DNA from: Paracoccus aerius
GTDB taxonomy: Bacteria > Pseudomonadota > Alphaproteobacteria > Rhodobacterales > Rhodobacteraceae
DNA: 64,000 bases
Reading direction: 5' to 3'
Assembly: GCF_014656455.1 (NCBI RefSeq)
Contig: NZ_BNCL01000006.1
Location: 157,431-221,430, forward strand
Shown here: piece after piece, positions 43,361 to 53,053 of the stretch
How the letters are laid out: each line of letters starts with the position of its first letter
Numbering within the stretch: the first letter of the stretch is position 1
Notes under the pieces: model-generated
Told to the model about the DNA's origin: nothing
What the model saw: only the letters and a program-made list of their open reading frames with translations
Database searches by the model: none
Translations under genes and position numbers: made by a program

Positions 43361-45988
43361 ATGACCATGCAGAACCCCCGCCCCGCCATCCGGACCACCT
43401 GCCCCTATTGCGGGGTAGGATGCGGGATCCTTGCAACGCCCGACGGCGCCGGCGGGCTGGCGGTCGCGGGCGACCCCGACCACCCCGCAAACCTGGGCCG
43501 GCTTTGCGTCAAGGGATCGGCCCTGGGCGAAACGGTCGGCCTCAAGGGCCGCCTCTTGGCCCCGCAGATCGACGGCCGAGACGCAGGCTGGGATGAGGCG
43601 CTTGACCTTGTGGCGCGGCGGTTTTCCGACTGCATCGCCAGCCATGGCCCGGATTCGGTGGCCTTCTATGTCTCGGGCCAGTTGCTGACCGAGGATTACT
43701 ATGTCGCCAACAAGCTGATGAAGGGCTTCATCGGCAGCGCCAATATCGACACGAACTCGCGGCTCTGCATGGCATCCTCCGTGGCGGGGCATCGGCGCGC
43801 CTTCGGATCGGACACCGTGCCCGGCCTTTACGAGGATCTGGAACAGGCCGATTGCGTGGTCCTGGTGGGATCGAACCTCGCCTGGTGCCATCCCGTCCTT
43901 TACCAACGCCTGGCCGCCGCGCGCGAGTCACGGGGCACCAAGGTCGTCGTCGTCGACCCCCGCCGCACCGCCACCTGCGACATCGCCGACCTGCACCTGC
44001 CCCTGGCGCCGGGATCTGACGCCGTGCTGTTCAACCTGCTGCTGGCCGAGATAGACCGGCACGGGCTTGTGACGGAAAGACCCGATGGCCTGGCCGAGGC
44101 ACTGGCCACGGCGCGGGCCACGCTGCCGCAGGCGACCGGCCTGCCGCACAGCGCGCTGCAGCAGTTCCTGGATCTGTGGTGCGGCAGCGGGCGTGTCGTG
44201 ACCGTCTATTCCCAGGGCATCAACCAGTCGGACAGCGGCACCGACAAGGTCAATGCCATCCTGAACTGCCACCTGGCGACCGGCCGGATCGGGCGCCCCG
44301 GCACCGGCCCCTTCAGCGTCACCGGCCAGCCCAACGCCATGGGCGGTCGAGAGGTCGGCGGCCTGTCCAACATGCTGGCCTGCCACCTGGAGATCGAGAA
44401 CCCCGTGCATCGCGATGCGGTGCGGGACTTCTGGCAGGCGCCCCGCATGGCCGCCAAGCCCGGCCTCAAGGCCGTCGACATGTTCCGCGCGGTCGAGGAC
44501 GGCCGCATCAAGGCCCTGTGGATCATCTGCACCAATCCTGCCGTGTCCATGCCCGAGGCCGACCGCGTCGCCCGTGCCATCGCCGGTTGCGATTTCGTGG
44601 TCGTGTCCGACATGATGGCGCGGACGGACACGACGCGCCTGGCCCATGTGCTGCTGCCGGCCACCGGATGGGGCGAAAAGGACGGCACCGTCACCAATTC
44701 CGAACGCCGCATCAGCCGCCAGCGGCGCAGCCTTGCCGCGCCCGGACAGGCGCGCGATGACTGGCGCATCATCGCCGATGTTGCCGCCCGGATGGGCTGG
44801 GCCGATGCCTTTGACTGGGACAGCCCGGGGCAGGTCTTTGCCGAACATGCGGCGCTGTCGGGCGTGGCGGGCGCACTTGGCGGCGACTTCGACATATCCG
44901 ACCATGCCGGCATCACCGGGCCGCAATACGACAGCTTGCAGCCGTTCCTCTGGCCGCAATCCCCCCGCCGCAAGGGCGGACGCTTCTTCGGCGACGGCCG
45001 CTTCCACACAGCCTCGGGCCGGGCACGGATGGTATCCGTGACGCCGCGCCTTCCACAGCCCGCCCCCGGGGCCTGGCCGTTCCTGTTGAACACCGGCCGT
45101 GTCCGCGACCATTGGCATACGATGACCCGGACCGGCCTGTCGCCGCGCCTGTCCCGCCACCTGGCCGAGCCGTTCCTGGAACTGCACCCGGCGGACGCCG
45201 CCCGGCTTGGCCTGCGGCATGCGGACCTGGCTCAGGTGGCAAGCCCCCATGGAAGCGCCATCCTTCGGGTTCTGGTGACGGACCGCGTGGCGCCTGGCCA
45301 CCCCTTCGCGCCGATCCACTGGACGAACGAGACGGCGTCCCGCGCACGCATCGACGCCCTGGTGCCAGGGGTGGTTGACCCCGTCTCGGGCCAGCCGGCA
45401 TCGAAATCGGCCAATGTGGCGATCAGGCCGTTCAAGGCAGAATGGTATGGCTTTGCAGTGTCTACCCGTCCCATCCAGCCCGCCTGCGATTACTGGGCAC
45501 GCGCGGTCCTGCCGATGGGCCACCAGGCGGAACTGGCCGGGACCGACCAGCCCCAGGACTGGACCCAGACAGCCCGCACCATGCTTGGCATGACAGGCGA
45601 GCCGCTGGCGGTCCACGACCCCCGGAAGGGCATCCGGCGCCTGGCCTTCATCGCGGATGGCCGGCTTCAGGCCGCGCTGTTTGTCGCGCCCCATCCCGTC
45701 ATGCTGTCGCGCAGCCACCTGATCGCCTCGCTGAACGCCGGATGTGGCGGCGACATCCTGGCGGGGCGTCCGGGGGCCGACCAGCCTGATGCGGGGGCCT
45801 TGGTCTGCGCCTGCTTCAGCATCGGCATGAACACGATCCTGCACGGCATCGAAACGCAAAAGCTGATGACGGTCGAGGCCATCGGGCGCGCGCTTGGCGC
45901 CGGAACGAATTGCGGGTCGTGCAAGCCCGACCTGAAAAACCTGCTTCGCACCGCGGCGGCGGGCAGGACGGAGGCCCCGGTCGGCTAG
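43361..45988 (+). CDS. nasC: Assimilatory nitrate reductase catalytic subunit
   Basis: 875 residues, a cytoplasmic Mo-bisMGD enzyme that reduces nitrate to nitrite. The [4Fe-4S] site is C14, C17, C21 and C49 (TTCPYCGVGCGI, LCVKG). The molybdopterin oxidoreductase core follows (GSANIDTNSRLCMASSVAGH; TGRIGRPGTGPFSVTGQPNA), then the dinucleotide-binding domain (LNTGRVRDHWHTMTRTG). A C-terminal BFD-like [2Fe-2S] domain (VCACFSIGM, TNCGSCKPDL) extends it, as in the NasC of Paracoccus and other NADH-coupled forms. ATG 43361 is chosen because AGGA lies six bases before it. The stop shares bases with the convergent nasS stop. Confidence 0.93.
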   Translation: MTMQNPRPAIRTTCPYCGVGCGILATPDGAGGLAVAGDPDHPANLGRLCVKGSALGETVGLKGRLLAPQIDGRDAGWDEALDLVARRFSDCIASHGPDSVAFYVSGQLLTEDYYVANKLMKGFIGSANIDTNSRLCMASSVAGHRRAFGSDTVPGLYEDLEQADCVVLVGSNLAWCHPVLYQRLAAARESRGTKVVVVDPRRTATCDIADLHLPLAPGSDAVLFNLLLAEIDRHGLVTERPDGLAEALATARATLPQATGLPHSALQQFLDLWCGSGRVVTVYSQGINQSDSGTDKVNAILNCHLATGRIGRPGTGPFSVTGQPNAMGGREVGGLSNMLACHLEIENPVHRDAVRDFWQAPRMAAKPGLKAVDMFRAVEDGRIKALWIICTNPAVSMPEADRVARAIAGCDFVVVSDMMARTDTTRLAHVLLPATGWGEKDGTVTNSERRISRQRRSLAAPGQARDDWRIIADVAARMGWADAFDWDSPGQVFAEHAALSGVAGALGGDFDISDHAGITGPQYDSLQPFLWPQSPRRKGGRFFGDGRFHTASGRARMVSVTPRLPQPAPGAWPFLLNTGRVRDHWHTMTRTGLSPRLSRHLAEPFLELHPADAARLGLRHADLAQVASPHGSAILRVLVTDRVAPGHPFAPIHWTNETASRARIDALVPGVVDPVSGQPASKSANVAIRPFKAEWYGFAVSTRPIQPACDYWARAVLPMGHQAELAGTDQPQDWTQTARTMLGMTGEPLAVHDPRKGIRRLAFIADGRLQAALFVAPHPVMLSRSHLIASLNAGCGGDILAGRPGADQPDAGALVCACFSIGMNTILHGIETQKLMTVEAIGRALGAGTNCGSCKPDLKNLLRTAAAGRTEAPVG

Positions 45989-47154
45989 CCAACTGCGGCG
46001 GGATCAAAGGTCATGCCGTCGAAAAAGCCGTCGGCGCGCAGGATCATGCTGCCACGTTCCGCAGCGACCGTGCGGTCGGCGGACAACGCCCCCTCAATCC
46101 GTTGCGAGGCACCGGGCAGGGGCGCCCCCGCAGGACGCAGGTGCCGGCGGTAAAGATCGGTGCGGAAATGCCCCATGGCCCGGACCCCCGCGTCCTGCGG
46201 GTCAAGGCCATGCGCCAGGGCCAAGCGTTGCGCAAAAAGCGCGGCCAGGCTTTTCCACGGAAAACTGGCTGCCCCTTCGTTGAAGGAAACGAAACCGGGC
46301 GTTTCCCGGATCTCGCCGCGGGCAGAGACGGTCATCCGCCCTGTCAGCCCGCGTTCCACAAGCTCTGGCGGCAGGTCCAGATAGGCGGGCCGAGAGATGA
46401 TTTCCGCCGCCGTGCCGTGATGGCCTTCTTCGTCCAGCCAGCGCCCCGCCCGCCAGACGGCCCGCATCAACGCGCCTGCTTCCTGTTCCCGCGCATCGGC
46501 GAAATCGCGCAGCAGCACCAGCCCCTTTTCGGGGGGAGAGGCCCAGATCGCGGTGCCGGGCAGCAGCAGGGCCGCCAGCCCCCGGTCAACCGAAACGCTG
46601 GCCCAGGGCTCGCCCACGCAGATCGCCTCGACCTCGCCGCGCGCCAGGGCATCTGCCATCATCGGCGGCGGCACGGTGACGAGGTCCAGCATGGACGCGG
46701 CAAGGCCGCAGCTTGCCAGCCAATGCCGGACCAGTTCGGATTGGGTCGAGAAATGAAAGGGCACGCCGATCCGCAGCCGCCCCGTCACCGCCTGGCGTAG
46801 AGCAGCACCAGCGGCACGCGCGTCGTTGAATGCGAAATCATGGCCCCTGTCGCGCAGGCGCTGTTCAAGATCGCGGTTGACGGCCACGACCTGCCCCCCG
46901 TGCGACAGGAACATGACCAGATCCATCGGGGGCAGCGACGGCCCAAGCCCAAGCGCCTGCCCCACCGGCATGGGCACCAGCATGTGGGCTGCCTCGATCA
47001 TTCCGGCGCCCAGCATGTCACGCGCCTGCGCCCAAGCGCCAAGCCGGACCAGATCCAGCCTCAGCCCTTCTTCGGCGGCAAAGCCCAGTTCCTGCGCGAC
47101 GATCAAGGGGGCCGCGTCGATCAGGGGAACATAACCGAGGCGCAGCGTCGTCAT
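45985..47154 (-). CDS. nasS: NasS nitrate sensor (NrtA-like binding protein, cytoplasmic)
   Basis: 389 residues similar to the NrtA/CmpA nitrate-binding proteins but with no signal peptide (MTTLRLGYVPLIDAAPLIVA). Motifs: GAGMIEAAHMLVPMPVGQAL, LRIGVPFHFSTQSELVRHWL and VEAICVGEPWASVSVDRGLA. In the NasS-NasT pair this protein holds NasT inactive until it binds nitrate. Its ATG overlaps the nasT stop (ATGA), so the two are made together. It is transcribed towards nasC; the stop codons share CTAG at 45985-45988. Confidence 0.9.
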   Translation of the reverse strand: MTTLRLGYVPLIDAAPLIVAQELGFAAEEGLRLDLVRLGAWAQARDMLGAGMIEAAHMLVPMPVGQALGLGPSLPPMDLVMFLSHGGQVVAVNRDLEQRLRDRGHDFAFNDARAAGAALRQAVTGRLRIGVPFHFSTQSELVRHWLASCGLAASMLDLVTVPPPMMADALARGEVEAICVGEPWASVSVDRGLAALLLPGTAIWASPPEKGLVLLRDFADAREQEAGALMRAVWRAGRWLDEEGHHGTAAEIISRPAYLDLPPELVERGLTGRMTVSARGEIRETPGFVSFNEGAASFPWKSLAALFAQRLALAHGLDPQDAGVRAMGHFRTDLYRRHLRPAGAPLPGASQRIEGALSADRTVAAERGSMILRADGFFDGMTFDPAAVG

Positions 47155-47738
47155 CGGCCCAGCAACCCTGCCGCCATCACCAGTTGTTGCGCGATATCGG
47201 CCATGCGCTTGCCCTGATCCATCGCCGCCTTGCGCAGCAGGCCGTAGGCCGCTTCCTCGTCCAGGCCGCGCGCCTTCATCAGCAGCGCCTTTGCCCGGTC
47301 GATGATCTTGCGTTCCTCAAGCGCGGCGCGGGTGGCGGCCAGTTCGGCCCGCATCTGCTGGAAGATGTGAAACCTGGCGATGGCCGCATCCAGGATCGGC
47401 TTGATCCGTTCCGCGCGCAACCCGTCGACGACATAGGCGGAAATCCCGGCCTCGATGGCCGCCCGCGTCAGTTGTTCGTCCGACCTGTCCACGAACATCG
47501 CCACGGGACGCTCGGACGGCCCAGATGCAAGCGCCAGTTCCTCGAGCACGTCGCGCGACGGGTTGGCGATGTCGATCAGGACCACATCGGGACGCAGTTC
47601 GGCCACCTTGCGCGCAAGGCCCGATTGCTCCGCGATGATGCGGACGTCGTGTTGCCCGGTGTCGCGCAACCCTTCGGCAATGGGTTGGGCGCGATCCGGG
47701 TCGGGTTCGACAACGACGATGAGAAGAGGCTTCGACAT
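47151..47738 (-). CDS. nasT: NasT ANTAR-domain antiterminator
   Basis: 195 residues. A receiver-like domain (LLIVVVEPDPDRAQPIAEGL; VLIDIANPSRDVLEELALAS) is followed by an ANTAR RNA-binding domain (KIIDRAKALLMKARGLDEEA, then AYGLLRKAAMDQGKRMADIA). Start at 47738 (MSKPLLIV); longer frames upstream are not family-like. When NasS releases it in the presence of nitrate, NasT binds paired hexaloop hairpins, as seen at 39229-39268 in front of nasA, and lets transcription pass the leader terminator. In many relatives nasTS lies upstream of nasA; here it is placed after the operon and inverted. Confidence 0.92.
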   Translation of the reverse strand: MSKPLLIVVVEPDPDRAQPIAEGLRDTGQHDVRIIAEQSGLARKVAELRPDVVLIDIANPSRDVLEELALASGPSERPVAMFVDRSDEQLTRAAIEAGISAYVVDGLRAERIKPILDAAIARFHIFQQMRAELAATRAALEERKIIDRAKALLMKARGLDEEAAYGLLRKAAMDQGKRMADIAQQLVMAAGLLGR

Positions 47739-48034
47739 GGCTGCCCCCGTCGTGGCACGCCGGCCCTTCCCTGCGCAATGTCGGGTGGATGCGGCCGGGC
47801 AGGAGTGGTCAAGAAACGGGCAGGCATCGCCCTTGTGGCCCAAGATCAAGGCAATGGTTGTCTGACGTGTGGTGGAGTTCAGCGATCTAGGTGCGGTCTC
47901 GCCAGGGGAAAGGCCAACTGCCGGGGCAGAGACCCTGCCCGTCGGCCCGATGCAGCGCCGCACCGTCCGCCTGGTCGTGATGCCAATAAGGCGATACGAT
48001 CCCGGTCAGTGCAGCCCTACCCTGCGGCGCACCG
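47739..48034. other. Intergenic region between nasT and the IclR gene
   Basis: About 296 bases. It must hold the nasT promoter, but no strong -35/-10 pair is evident. A hairpin GGGCAG/CTGCCC (47924-47940) may end the IclR transcript. No gene seen. Confidence 0.35.
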
Positions 48035-48826
48035 TCAGCCCGGCAGGATGCTGCGCACAGCCTCGGCGGCCAGGGGGGCGACGCGTCGGCGGAAATCCTC
48101 GGGGGCCCATTCCGACAGCGATGCCGCGATGTGGATGGCGGCTATCGGCCGACCGTCTGCGTCGGGGATGGCAACGCCCAGGGCCACCTCGCCCATCAGG
48201 ATCTGCTCGATCGCCAGGGCATGGCCATTCTCGCGCGTCAGGGCGATCTGGCCACGGATGGCGGCGGGATCGGTCAACGTGCGGGGCGTGATCTGGGGGA
48301 TCGGGTGATCGTCCAGGATCGCGTCCACCTCGGCCTCGGGCAGCATCGCCAGCACGGCCCAGCCCCCGGAGGTGCAGGCCGTCGGCACGCTGTTGCCCAC
48401 CAGCGTGGCAAAGAACGTCTCGCGCTTGCTTTGCATCCGCGCGGCGTAAACCATCCGCCGCCCGTCGAACAGCGACAGGTCGACGCGTTCGCGGACATTG
48501 CGCCGCAGTTCCAGAAGCACCGGGCTGGCGCGGCGGACCAGGGGGTTCAGCCGCAGGTAATCATGCGTCAGGTCCAGGATCGGCAGGTCGAGGCGAAAGC
48601 CGCGACCATCCTCGGACAGGGTCAGGTAGCCCAGCTTGCGGAAGGTATGCACAAGGCGTTGCGCCGCGCTGCGGGTCAGCCCCGTCCGCGCAGCGATCTG
48701 TGCCAGCGACAGCGGACCTTCCGCCTGGCGAAATGCCTCCAGAACAGTCATTCCGCGCGCAAGTGATTGAATGAAAAGAGGATCATCATCTTCGGAAGAA
48801 GCTGGTTCCGACTTTTGCTGCATCAT
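48035..48826 (-). CDS. IclR-family regulator
   Basis: 263 residues. N-terminal winged helix-turn-helix: LSLAQIAARTGLTRSAAQRL, then VHTFRKLGYLTL. The C-terminal IclR effector domain includes VRERVDLSLFDGRRMVYAAR and PTACTSGGWAVLAMLPEAEV. Several ATGs are possible at the start; 48826 is chosen because GGAG lies six bases before it, whereas 48847 has no site. It is divergent from the M81 peptidase gene across about 80 bases, so it probably controls the peptide transporter and peptidase operon. The effector is unknown. Confidence 0.85.
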   Translation of the reverse strand: MMQQKSEPASSEDDDPLFIQSLARGMTVLEAFRQAEGPLSLAQIAARTGLTRSAAQRLVHTFRKLGYLTLSEDGRGFRLDLPILDLTHDYLRLNPLVRRASPVLLELRRNVRERVDLSLFDGRRMVYAARMQSKRETFFATLVGNSVPTACTSGGWAVLAMLPEAEVDAILDDHPIPQITPRTLTDPAAIRGQIALTRENGHALAIEQILMGEVALGVAIPDADGRPIAAIHIAASLSEWAPEDFRRRVAPLAAEAVRSILPG

Positions 48827-48907
48827 CTGCATCTCCGACGTTGACATAAGGAAATTGGGGTCAATAAACTCACGATGCAATGCACTTGTATCGGACAGCA
48901 ATACAGC

Positions 48908-50440
48908 ATGTCGGAACCTTCCAATCAAGATCAGGCGCCGCGCGTTGCTCTTGCGGGGTTCGTCCATGAAAGCAATTCCTTTGCCCCCAGCCCGGCGGAC
49001 ATGGCCGCCTTTGAACAAGGGGGCGGTTACCTGCCGCTAAGCCGGGGTGCGCAGATCCTGGAACGCGCGCGGCAGGTCAACCTGCCGGTCGCCGGCGCCA
49101 TCGACCATGCCGAAAGCCATGGTTGGCAACTGCTGCCGCTGGTCTGGGCGGGGGCCGTCCCGTCGGCGCCGGTGACCGCCGCCTGCTATCACGCCATCGG
49201 CGACGAGATCGTCGAGGGCCTGCGCCGGGTCATGCCGGTGGACGGCGTGTTCCTGGACCTGCACGGTGCCATGGTGGCCGAAGGCGCGCCCGATGGCGAA
49301 GGGCCGCTGATCGCGCGGGTGCGTGATGTCGTGGGCGCCGATGTTCCCATCGTTGCCGCGCTTGATCTGCACGGCAACATCAGCGCGCAGATGGTCCATG
49401 GGGCCGACCGGCTGGTGGGATTCCGCACCTATCCGCATGTAGACATGGCTTTGACCGGACAGCGGGCAGCGGCCGAACTGGATCGCCTGATGCGGGAACG
49501 CGCGAACTTCAAGGCGTTCCGGCAGCTTGATTTCCTGATCCCGATCGCCTGGCAATCGACGATGGGCCAGCCCGCGGCCGGGCTTTACGACCTAGTGGCG
49601 GACTTCGACGCCAAAGGAATCTGCGCGTCGTTCTTCATGGGCTTTCCGGCGTCGGATTTCGCCGATTGCCGCCCCTCGGTCGTGGCCTATGGGGAAAGCC
49701 AGGACCAGGCCGACGCCGCCGCCGACCGTATCGCTGGGGCTGTCCGCGAGGCCGAGCCTGCCTTCCAGGGCCGGTTCTTCCTGCCCGACGACGGCGTGGC
49801 CGAGGCGCAGCGCCTTGCCGCCACGGCCACGCGCCCCGTCGTCATCGCCGACACGCAGGACAATCCCGGCGCGGGCGGCGATTCCGATACGACGGGCATG
49901 TTGCGGGCACTGGTCGCAGCGGATGCGCAGGACGCGGCCATCGGGCTGATCAGCGACCCTCAGGCAGCCGCCGCCGCCCATGCCGCGGGGAAAGGGGCGC
50001 GGATCGAGATCCCGCTCGGCGGCAAGTCCGGCGTCGATGGCGACGCGCCCTATACAGCCACCTTCGAGGTCGAAAGCCTGTCGGACGGCCATTGCCACGC
50101 GACAGGCCCTTATTATGGCGGGGCGCATCTGCAACTGGGCCCTTGTGCCTGCCTGCGCATCGGCGGGGTCCGCGTTGCTGTCGCCTCTGAAAAGGCCCAG
50201 ATGGCCGACCGCGAGATGTTCCGCTTCCTGGGGATCGAGCCCGAGGCGCAGGCCATCCTGGTGGTCAAGAGCTCGAACCACTTTCGCGCCGATTTCGCGC
50301 CCATCGCCGACGCCATCCTGATCTGCGCCGCGCCAGGGCCGATGCCCATCAGCCCGGCCAGCCTGCCTTTTCGCCACCTGCACCCCGGCATCCGGCTGGA
50401 ACCGGACGGCCTGCCATTCACCCCACCCGCGCAAGGCTGA
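48908..50440 (+). CDS. M81-family metallopeptidase (MlrC/microcystinase C-like)
   Basis: 510 residues. The N-terminal domain carries VALAGFVHESNSFAPSPADM, VDGVFLDLHGAMVAEGA and IVAALDLHGNISAQMV, with the Asp and His residues expected to hold zinc; the C-terminal domain has VVIADTQDNPGAGGDSDTTG and SSNHFRADFAPIA. The type member MlrC degrades linearised microcystin peptides; most relatives have unknown substrates. ATG 48908 is chosen over 48875 as the family motif begins soon after it; no strong ribosome site decides it. It heads an operon with a peptide ABC transporter and two M20 peptidases, so a role in breaking an imported unusual peptide is likely. Confidence 0.83.
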   Translation: MSEPSNQDQAPRVALAGFVHESNSFAPSPADMAAFEQGGGYLPLSRGAQILERARQVNLPVAGAIDHAESHGWQLLPLVWAGAVPSAPVTAACYHAIGDEIVEGLRRVMPVDGVFLDLHGAMVAEGAPDGEGPLIARVRDVVGADVPIVAALDLHGNISAQMVHGADRLVGFRTYPHVDMALTGQRAAAELDRLMRERANFKAFRQLDFLIPIAWQSTMGQPAAGLYDLVADFDAKGICASFFMGFPASDFADCRPSVVAYGESQDQADAAADRIAGAVREAEPAFQGRFFLPDDGVAEAQRLAATATRPVVIADTQDNPGAGGDSDTTGMLRALVAADAQDAAIGLISDPQAAAAAHAAGKGARIEIPLGGKSGVDGDAPYTATFEVESLSDGHCHATGPYYGGAHLQLGPCACLRIGGVRVAVASEKAQMADREMFRFLGIEPEAQAILVVKSSNHFRADFAPIADAILICAAPGPMPISPASLPFRHLHPGIRLEPDGLPFTPPAQG

Positions 50441-50482
50441 CGCCAAGATCGGCCCGCGGCAACCATCGACAGAGAGGACCTC

Positions 50483-52048
50483 ATGTTCAACCGACTGACA
50501 GCGACGCTTCTTGCCTCGACCATGCTGGCCGGCACCGCCTGGGCCGAAACGACGGTCAAGGCCGTGATGCATTCGGGACTGCGCGTCCTGGACCCGGTCA
50601 TCACCACAGCCCACATCACCCGCAACCACGCCTACATGATCTATGACGTGCTGATCGCGCAGGACAGCCAGTTCCAGCCGCAGCCGCAGATGGCCGATTG
50701 GGCCGTGTCCGACGACCAGTTGACCTATACCTTTACCCTGCGGGACGGGCTGACCTTCCACGACGGCACGCCGGTGACGGCCGCCGACGCCGTGGCCTCG
50801 CTGAAACGCTGGGGCCAGAAGGACGCGGGCGGGCAGGTCATCATGGACCGCACCGCCAGCCTGGAGGCGACGGACGACAAGACCATCACCTGGACCCTGA
50901 CCGAACCCTTCGTGCCGATGCTGGACATGCTGTCCAAGCAGTCGGCGCTGCCGCCCTTCATCATGCCGGCCCGCGTCGCCGAAACCTCGGCCGACGAGGC
51001 GATCACCGACTACACCGGCTCCGGCCCCTTCCGCTTCGTGGAAGAAGAGTTCCAGCCCGGGTTGACCGTCGTCTATGAAAAGTTCGACGAATACGTTCCG
51101 CGCGACGAGCCCGCCGACTGGATGGCAGGAGGCAAGGTCGTGAACGTCGACCGCGTCGAATGGGTCAACATGCCCGACATCCAGACCGCCGTGAACGCCC
51201 TTTCGGGCGGCGAGATCGACTATATCGAACAGATGCAGGTCGATCTGCTGCCGCTGCTGGAAGGCGATCCGAACATCGTCGTGGAAAAGCGCGAGCCGAC
51301 CGGGATGCAGACCATGGTGCGGATGAACTTCCTGCACCCGCCCTTCGACAACCAGCAGATCCGCCAGGCCGCGCTGAAGGCGATCCAGCAGGAACCCGTG
51401 CTGGCTGCGATGGTCGGCAATCCTGAATACTACCAGGTCTGCGGCGCCATCATGGGCTGCGGCACCCCTCTGGGCAGCGAGGTCGGCACCGAGACGCTGA
51501 CGCAGGGCGGGGGCGTCGAAGAGGCCAAGGCGCTGCTGGAGGAAGCAGGCTATGACGGCACGCCCGTTGTGCTGATGGCCCCTACCGACATGGTGGCGCT
51601 TGCCACGCAGCCCGTGGTGGTGTCCCAGGCCCTACGCGAAGCGGGCTTCACGGTCGATCTGCAGCCGATGGACTGGCAAACCCTGGTGACACGCCGCGCC
51701 AGCCAGGCGGCCCCGGCCGAAGGCGGATGGAACATCTTCATCACCAATTGGATGGTGCCCGAAATCTCGAACCCGATCTCGAACCCGATGCTGAACGGCC
51801 GGGGCGATGACGCCTGGTTCGGCTGGCCCACCGATGAAAAGGTCGAGGAACTGAAGGAGAACTTCATCGACGCCACCGACGCCGAAGCACAGAAGGCCGT
51901 CGCCGAGGAAATCCAGGCCCATGCCATCGACAACGGACTGCTGATCCCGCTGGGCCAATACACCCTGCCCCAGGCACGCCGCGCCGGTATCACGGACATG
52001 ATCAACTCGCCCGTGCCGGTGTTCTGGAACCTTCAGAAGGCCGAATGA
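50483..52048 (+). CDS. Oligopeptide/dipeptide ABC substrate-binding protein
   Basis: 521 residues with a Sec signal (MFNRLTATLLASTMLAGTAWA). Family 5 binding fold: AHITRNHAYMIYDVLIAQDS, VSDDQLTYTFTLRDGLTFHD, DGTPVTAADAVASLKRWGQK, and VRMNFLHPPFDNQQIRQAAL. The usual size for DppA-like proteins is about 500-540. GAGAGGACCTC precedes ATG 50483. A strong hairpin follows before the permease genes. The ligand may be a peptide or an amide-linked compound processed by the adjacent peptidases. Confidence 0.9.
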   Translation: MFNRLTATLLASTMLAGTAWAETTVKAVMHSGLRVLDPVITTAHITRNHAYMIYDVLIAQDSQFQPQPQMADWAVSDDQLTYTFTLRDGLTFHDGTPVTAADAVASLKRWGQKDAGGQVIMDRTASLEATDDKTITWTLTEPFVPMLDMLSKQSALPPFIMPARVAETSADEAITDYTGSGPFRFVEEEFQPGLTVVYEKFDEYVPRDEPADWMAGGKVVNVDRVEWVNMPDIQTAVNALSGGEIDYIEQMQVDLLPLLEGDPNIVVEKREPTGMQTMVRMNFLHPPFDNQQIRQAALKAIQQEPVLAAMVGNPEYYQVCGAIMGCGTPLGSEVGTETLTQGGGVEEAKALLEEAGYDGTPVVLMAPTDMVALATQPVVVSQALREAGFTVDLQPMDWQTLVTRRASQAAPAEGGWNIFITNWMVPEISNPISNPMLNGRGDDAWFGWPTDEKVEELKENFIDATDAEAQKAVAEEIQAHAIDNGLLIPLGQYTLPQARRAGITDMINSPVPVFWNLQKAE

Positions 52049-52057
52049 TCGCCTGCG

Positions 52058-52081
52058 GGGGCGGCGCCGCGCCGCTGCCCC
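52058..52081 (+). repeat. Hairpin between binding protein and permease genes
   Basis: A 9-bp stem (GGGGCGGCG with CGCTGCCCC, one G-T pair, 52058-52081) lies 10 bases past the binding-protein stop. No U-run follows, so it is probably a 3' stabiliser for binding-protein mRNA rather than a full terminator. Confidence 0.5.
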
Positions 52082-52111
52082 TGACCTGCCCGTCCGATCC
52101 GAGGAAACCTG

Positions 52112-53053
52112 ATGCTGGGTTACATCCTGCGGCGCATCCTGGCCGTCATTCCCGTGATGCTGCTGGTCGCCGTCTTCGTCTTCCTGCTGCTGCGCCTGAC
52201 CCCGGGCGATCCCGCCGCGATCATTGCGGGCGACATGGCAACCCCCGCGCAGCTTGAACGCATCCGCGAGGCGATGGGCCTGAACCAGCCGCTGCATATC
52301 CAGTTCGTCACCTGGCTGGGGCGGCTGATGCAGGGCGATCTGGGGGTCTCGCTGATCTCGAACACGCCGGTGTCCGCCATGATCGCCGACCGGATGGGCC
52401 CGACCTTCGCCATCGCGATCCTGACAATCCTGATGTCGGTCGCCATGGCCGTGCCGATGGGGGTGCTGGCCGCCTGGAAGCACCGCAGCGGGGCGGATTA
52501 TGCCGTGATGACCTTCTCGGTCCTGGGCTTTTCGGTCCCGGTCTTCGTGATCGGCTATCTCTTCATCCTGATCTTTTCGCTGAAGCTGGGCTGGTTCCCG
52601 GTCCAAGGCTATACGCCCGTCGGCAGCGGCCTGGGCGCGTTCCTGTCAAACGCCTTCCTGCCCGCGCTGACGCTGAGCACGATCTATATCGCGCTGATCG
52701 CGCGCATGACGCGGGCCAACATGCTCGAGGTGCTGGGCGAGGATTACATTCGTACCGCCCGCGCCAAGGGTGCGCCGGAACGCACCGTCCTGTTCCGCCA
52801 CGCGCTGAAGAACGCGGCAGTCCCGATCCTGACAGTGATCGGGTCGGGCTTCGCGCTGCTGATCGGCGGCGTGGTGGTGACGGAAACGGTGTTCAACATC
52901 CCCGGCATCGGGCGGCTGACCGTGGATGCCATCCTGGCCCGCGACTATCCGGTGATCCAGGCGATGATCCTGCTGACCAGCTTTCTCTACGTGCTGGTGA
53001 ACCTGCTCATCGACCTCAGCTACAGCTTCTTTGACCCGAGGATCCGCTACTGA
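52112..53053 (+). CDS. Dipeptide/oligopeptide ABC permease (DppB type)
   Basis: 313 residues, six membrane segments. N-terminus MLGYILRRILAVIPVMLLVA; LRLTPGDPAAIIAGDMATPA; cytoplasmic loop YIRTARAKGAPERTVLFRHA; and VVTETVFNIPGIGRLTVDAI are all typical of DppB. AGGAAACCTG precedes the ATG. Its TGA shares bases with the next ATG (TGATG). Confidence 0.93.
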   Translation: MLGYILRRILAVIPVMLLVAVFVFLLLRLTPGDPAAIIAGDMATPAQLERIREAMGLNQPLHIQFVTWLGRLMQGDLGVSLISNTPVSAMIADRMGPTFAIAILTILMSVAMAVPMGVLAAWKHRSGADYAVMTFSVLGFSVPVFVIGYLFILIFSLKLGWFPVQGYTPVGSGLGAFLSNAFLPALTLSTIYIALIARMTRANMLEVLGEDYIRTARAKGAPERTVLFRHALKNAAVPILTVIGSGFALLIGGVVVTETVFNIPGIGRLTVDAILARDYPVIQAMILLTSFLYVLVNLLIDLSYSFFDPRIRY

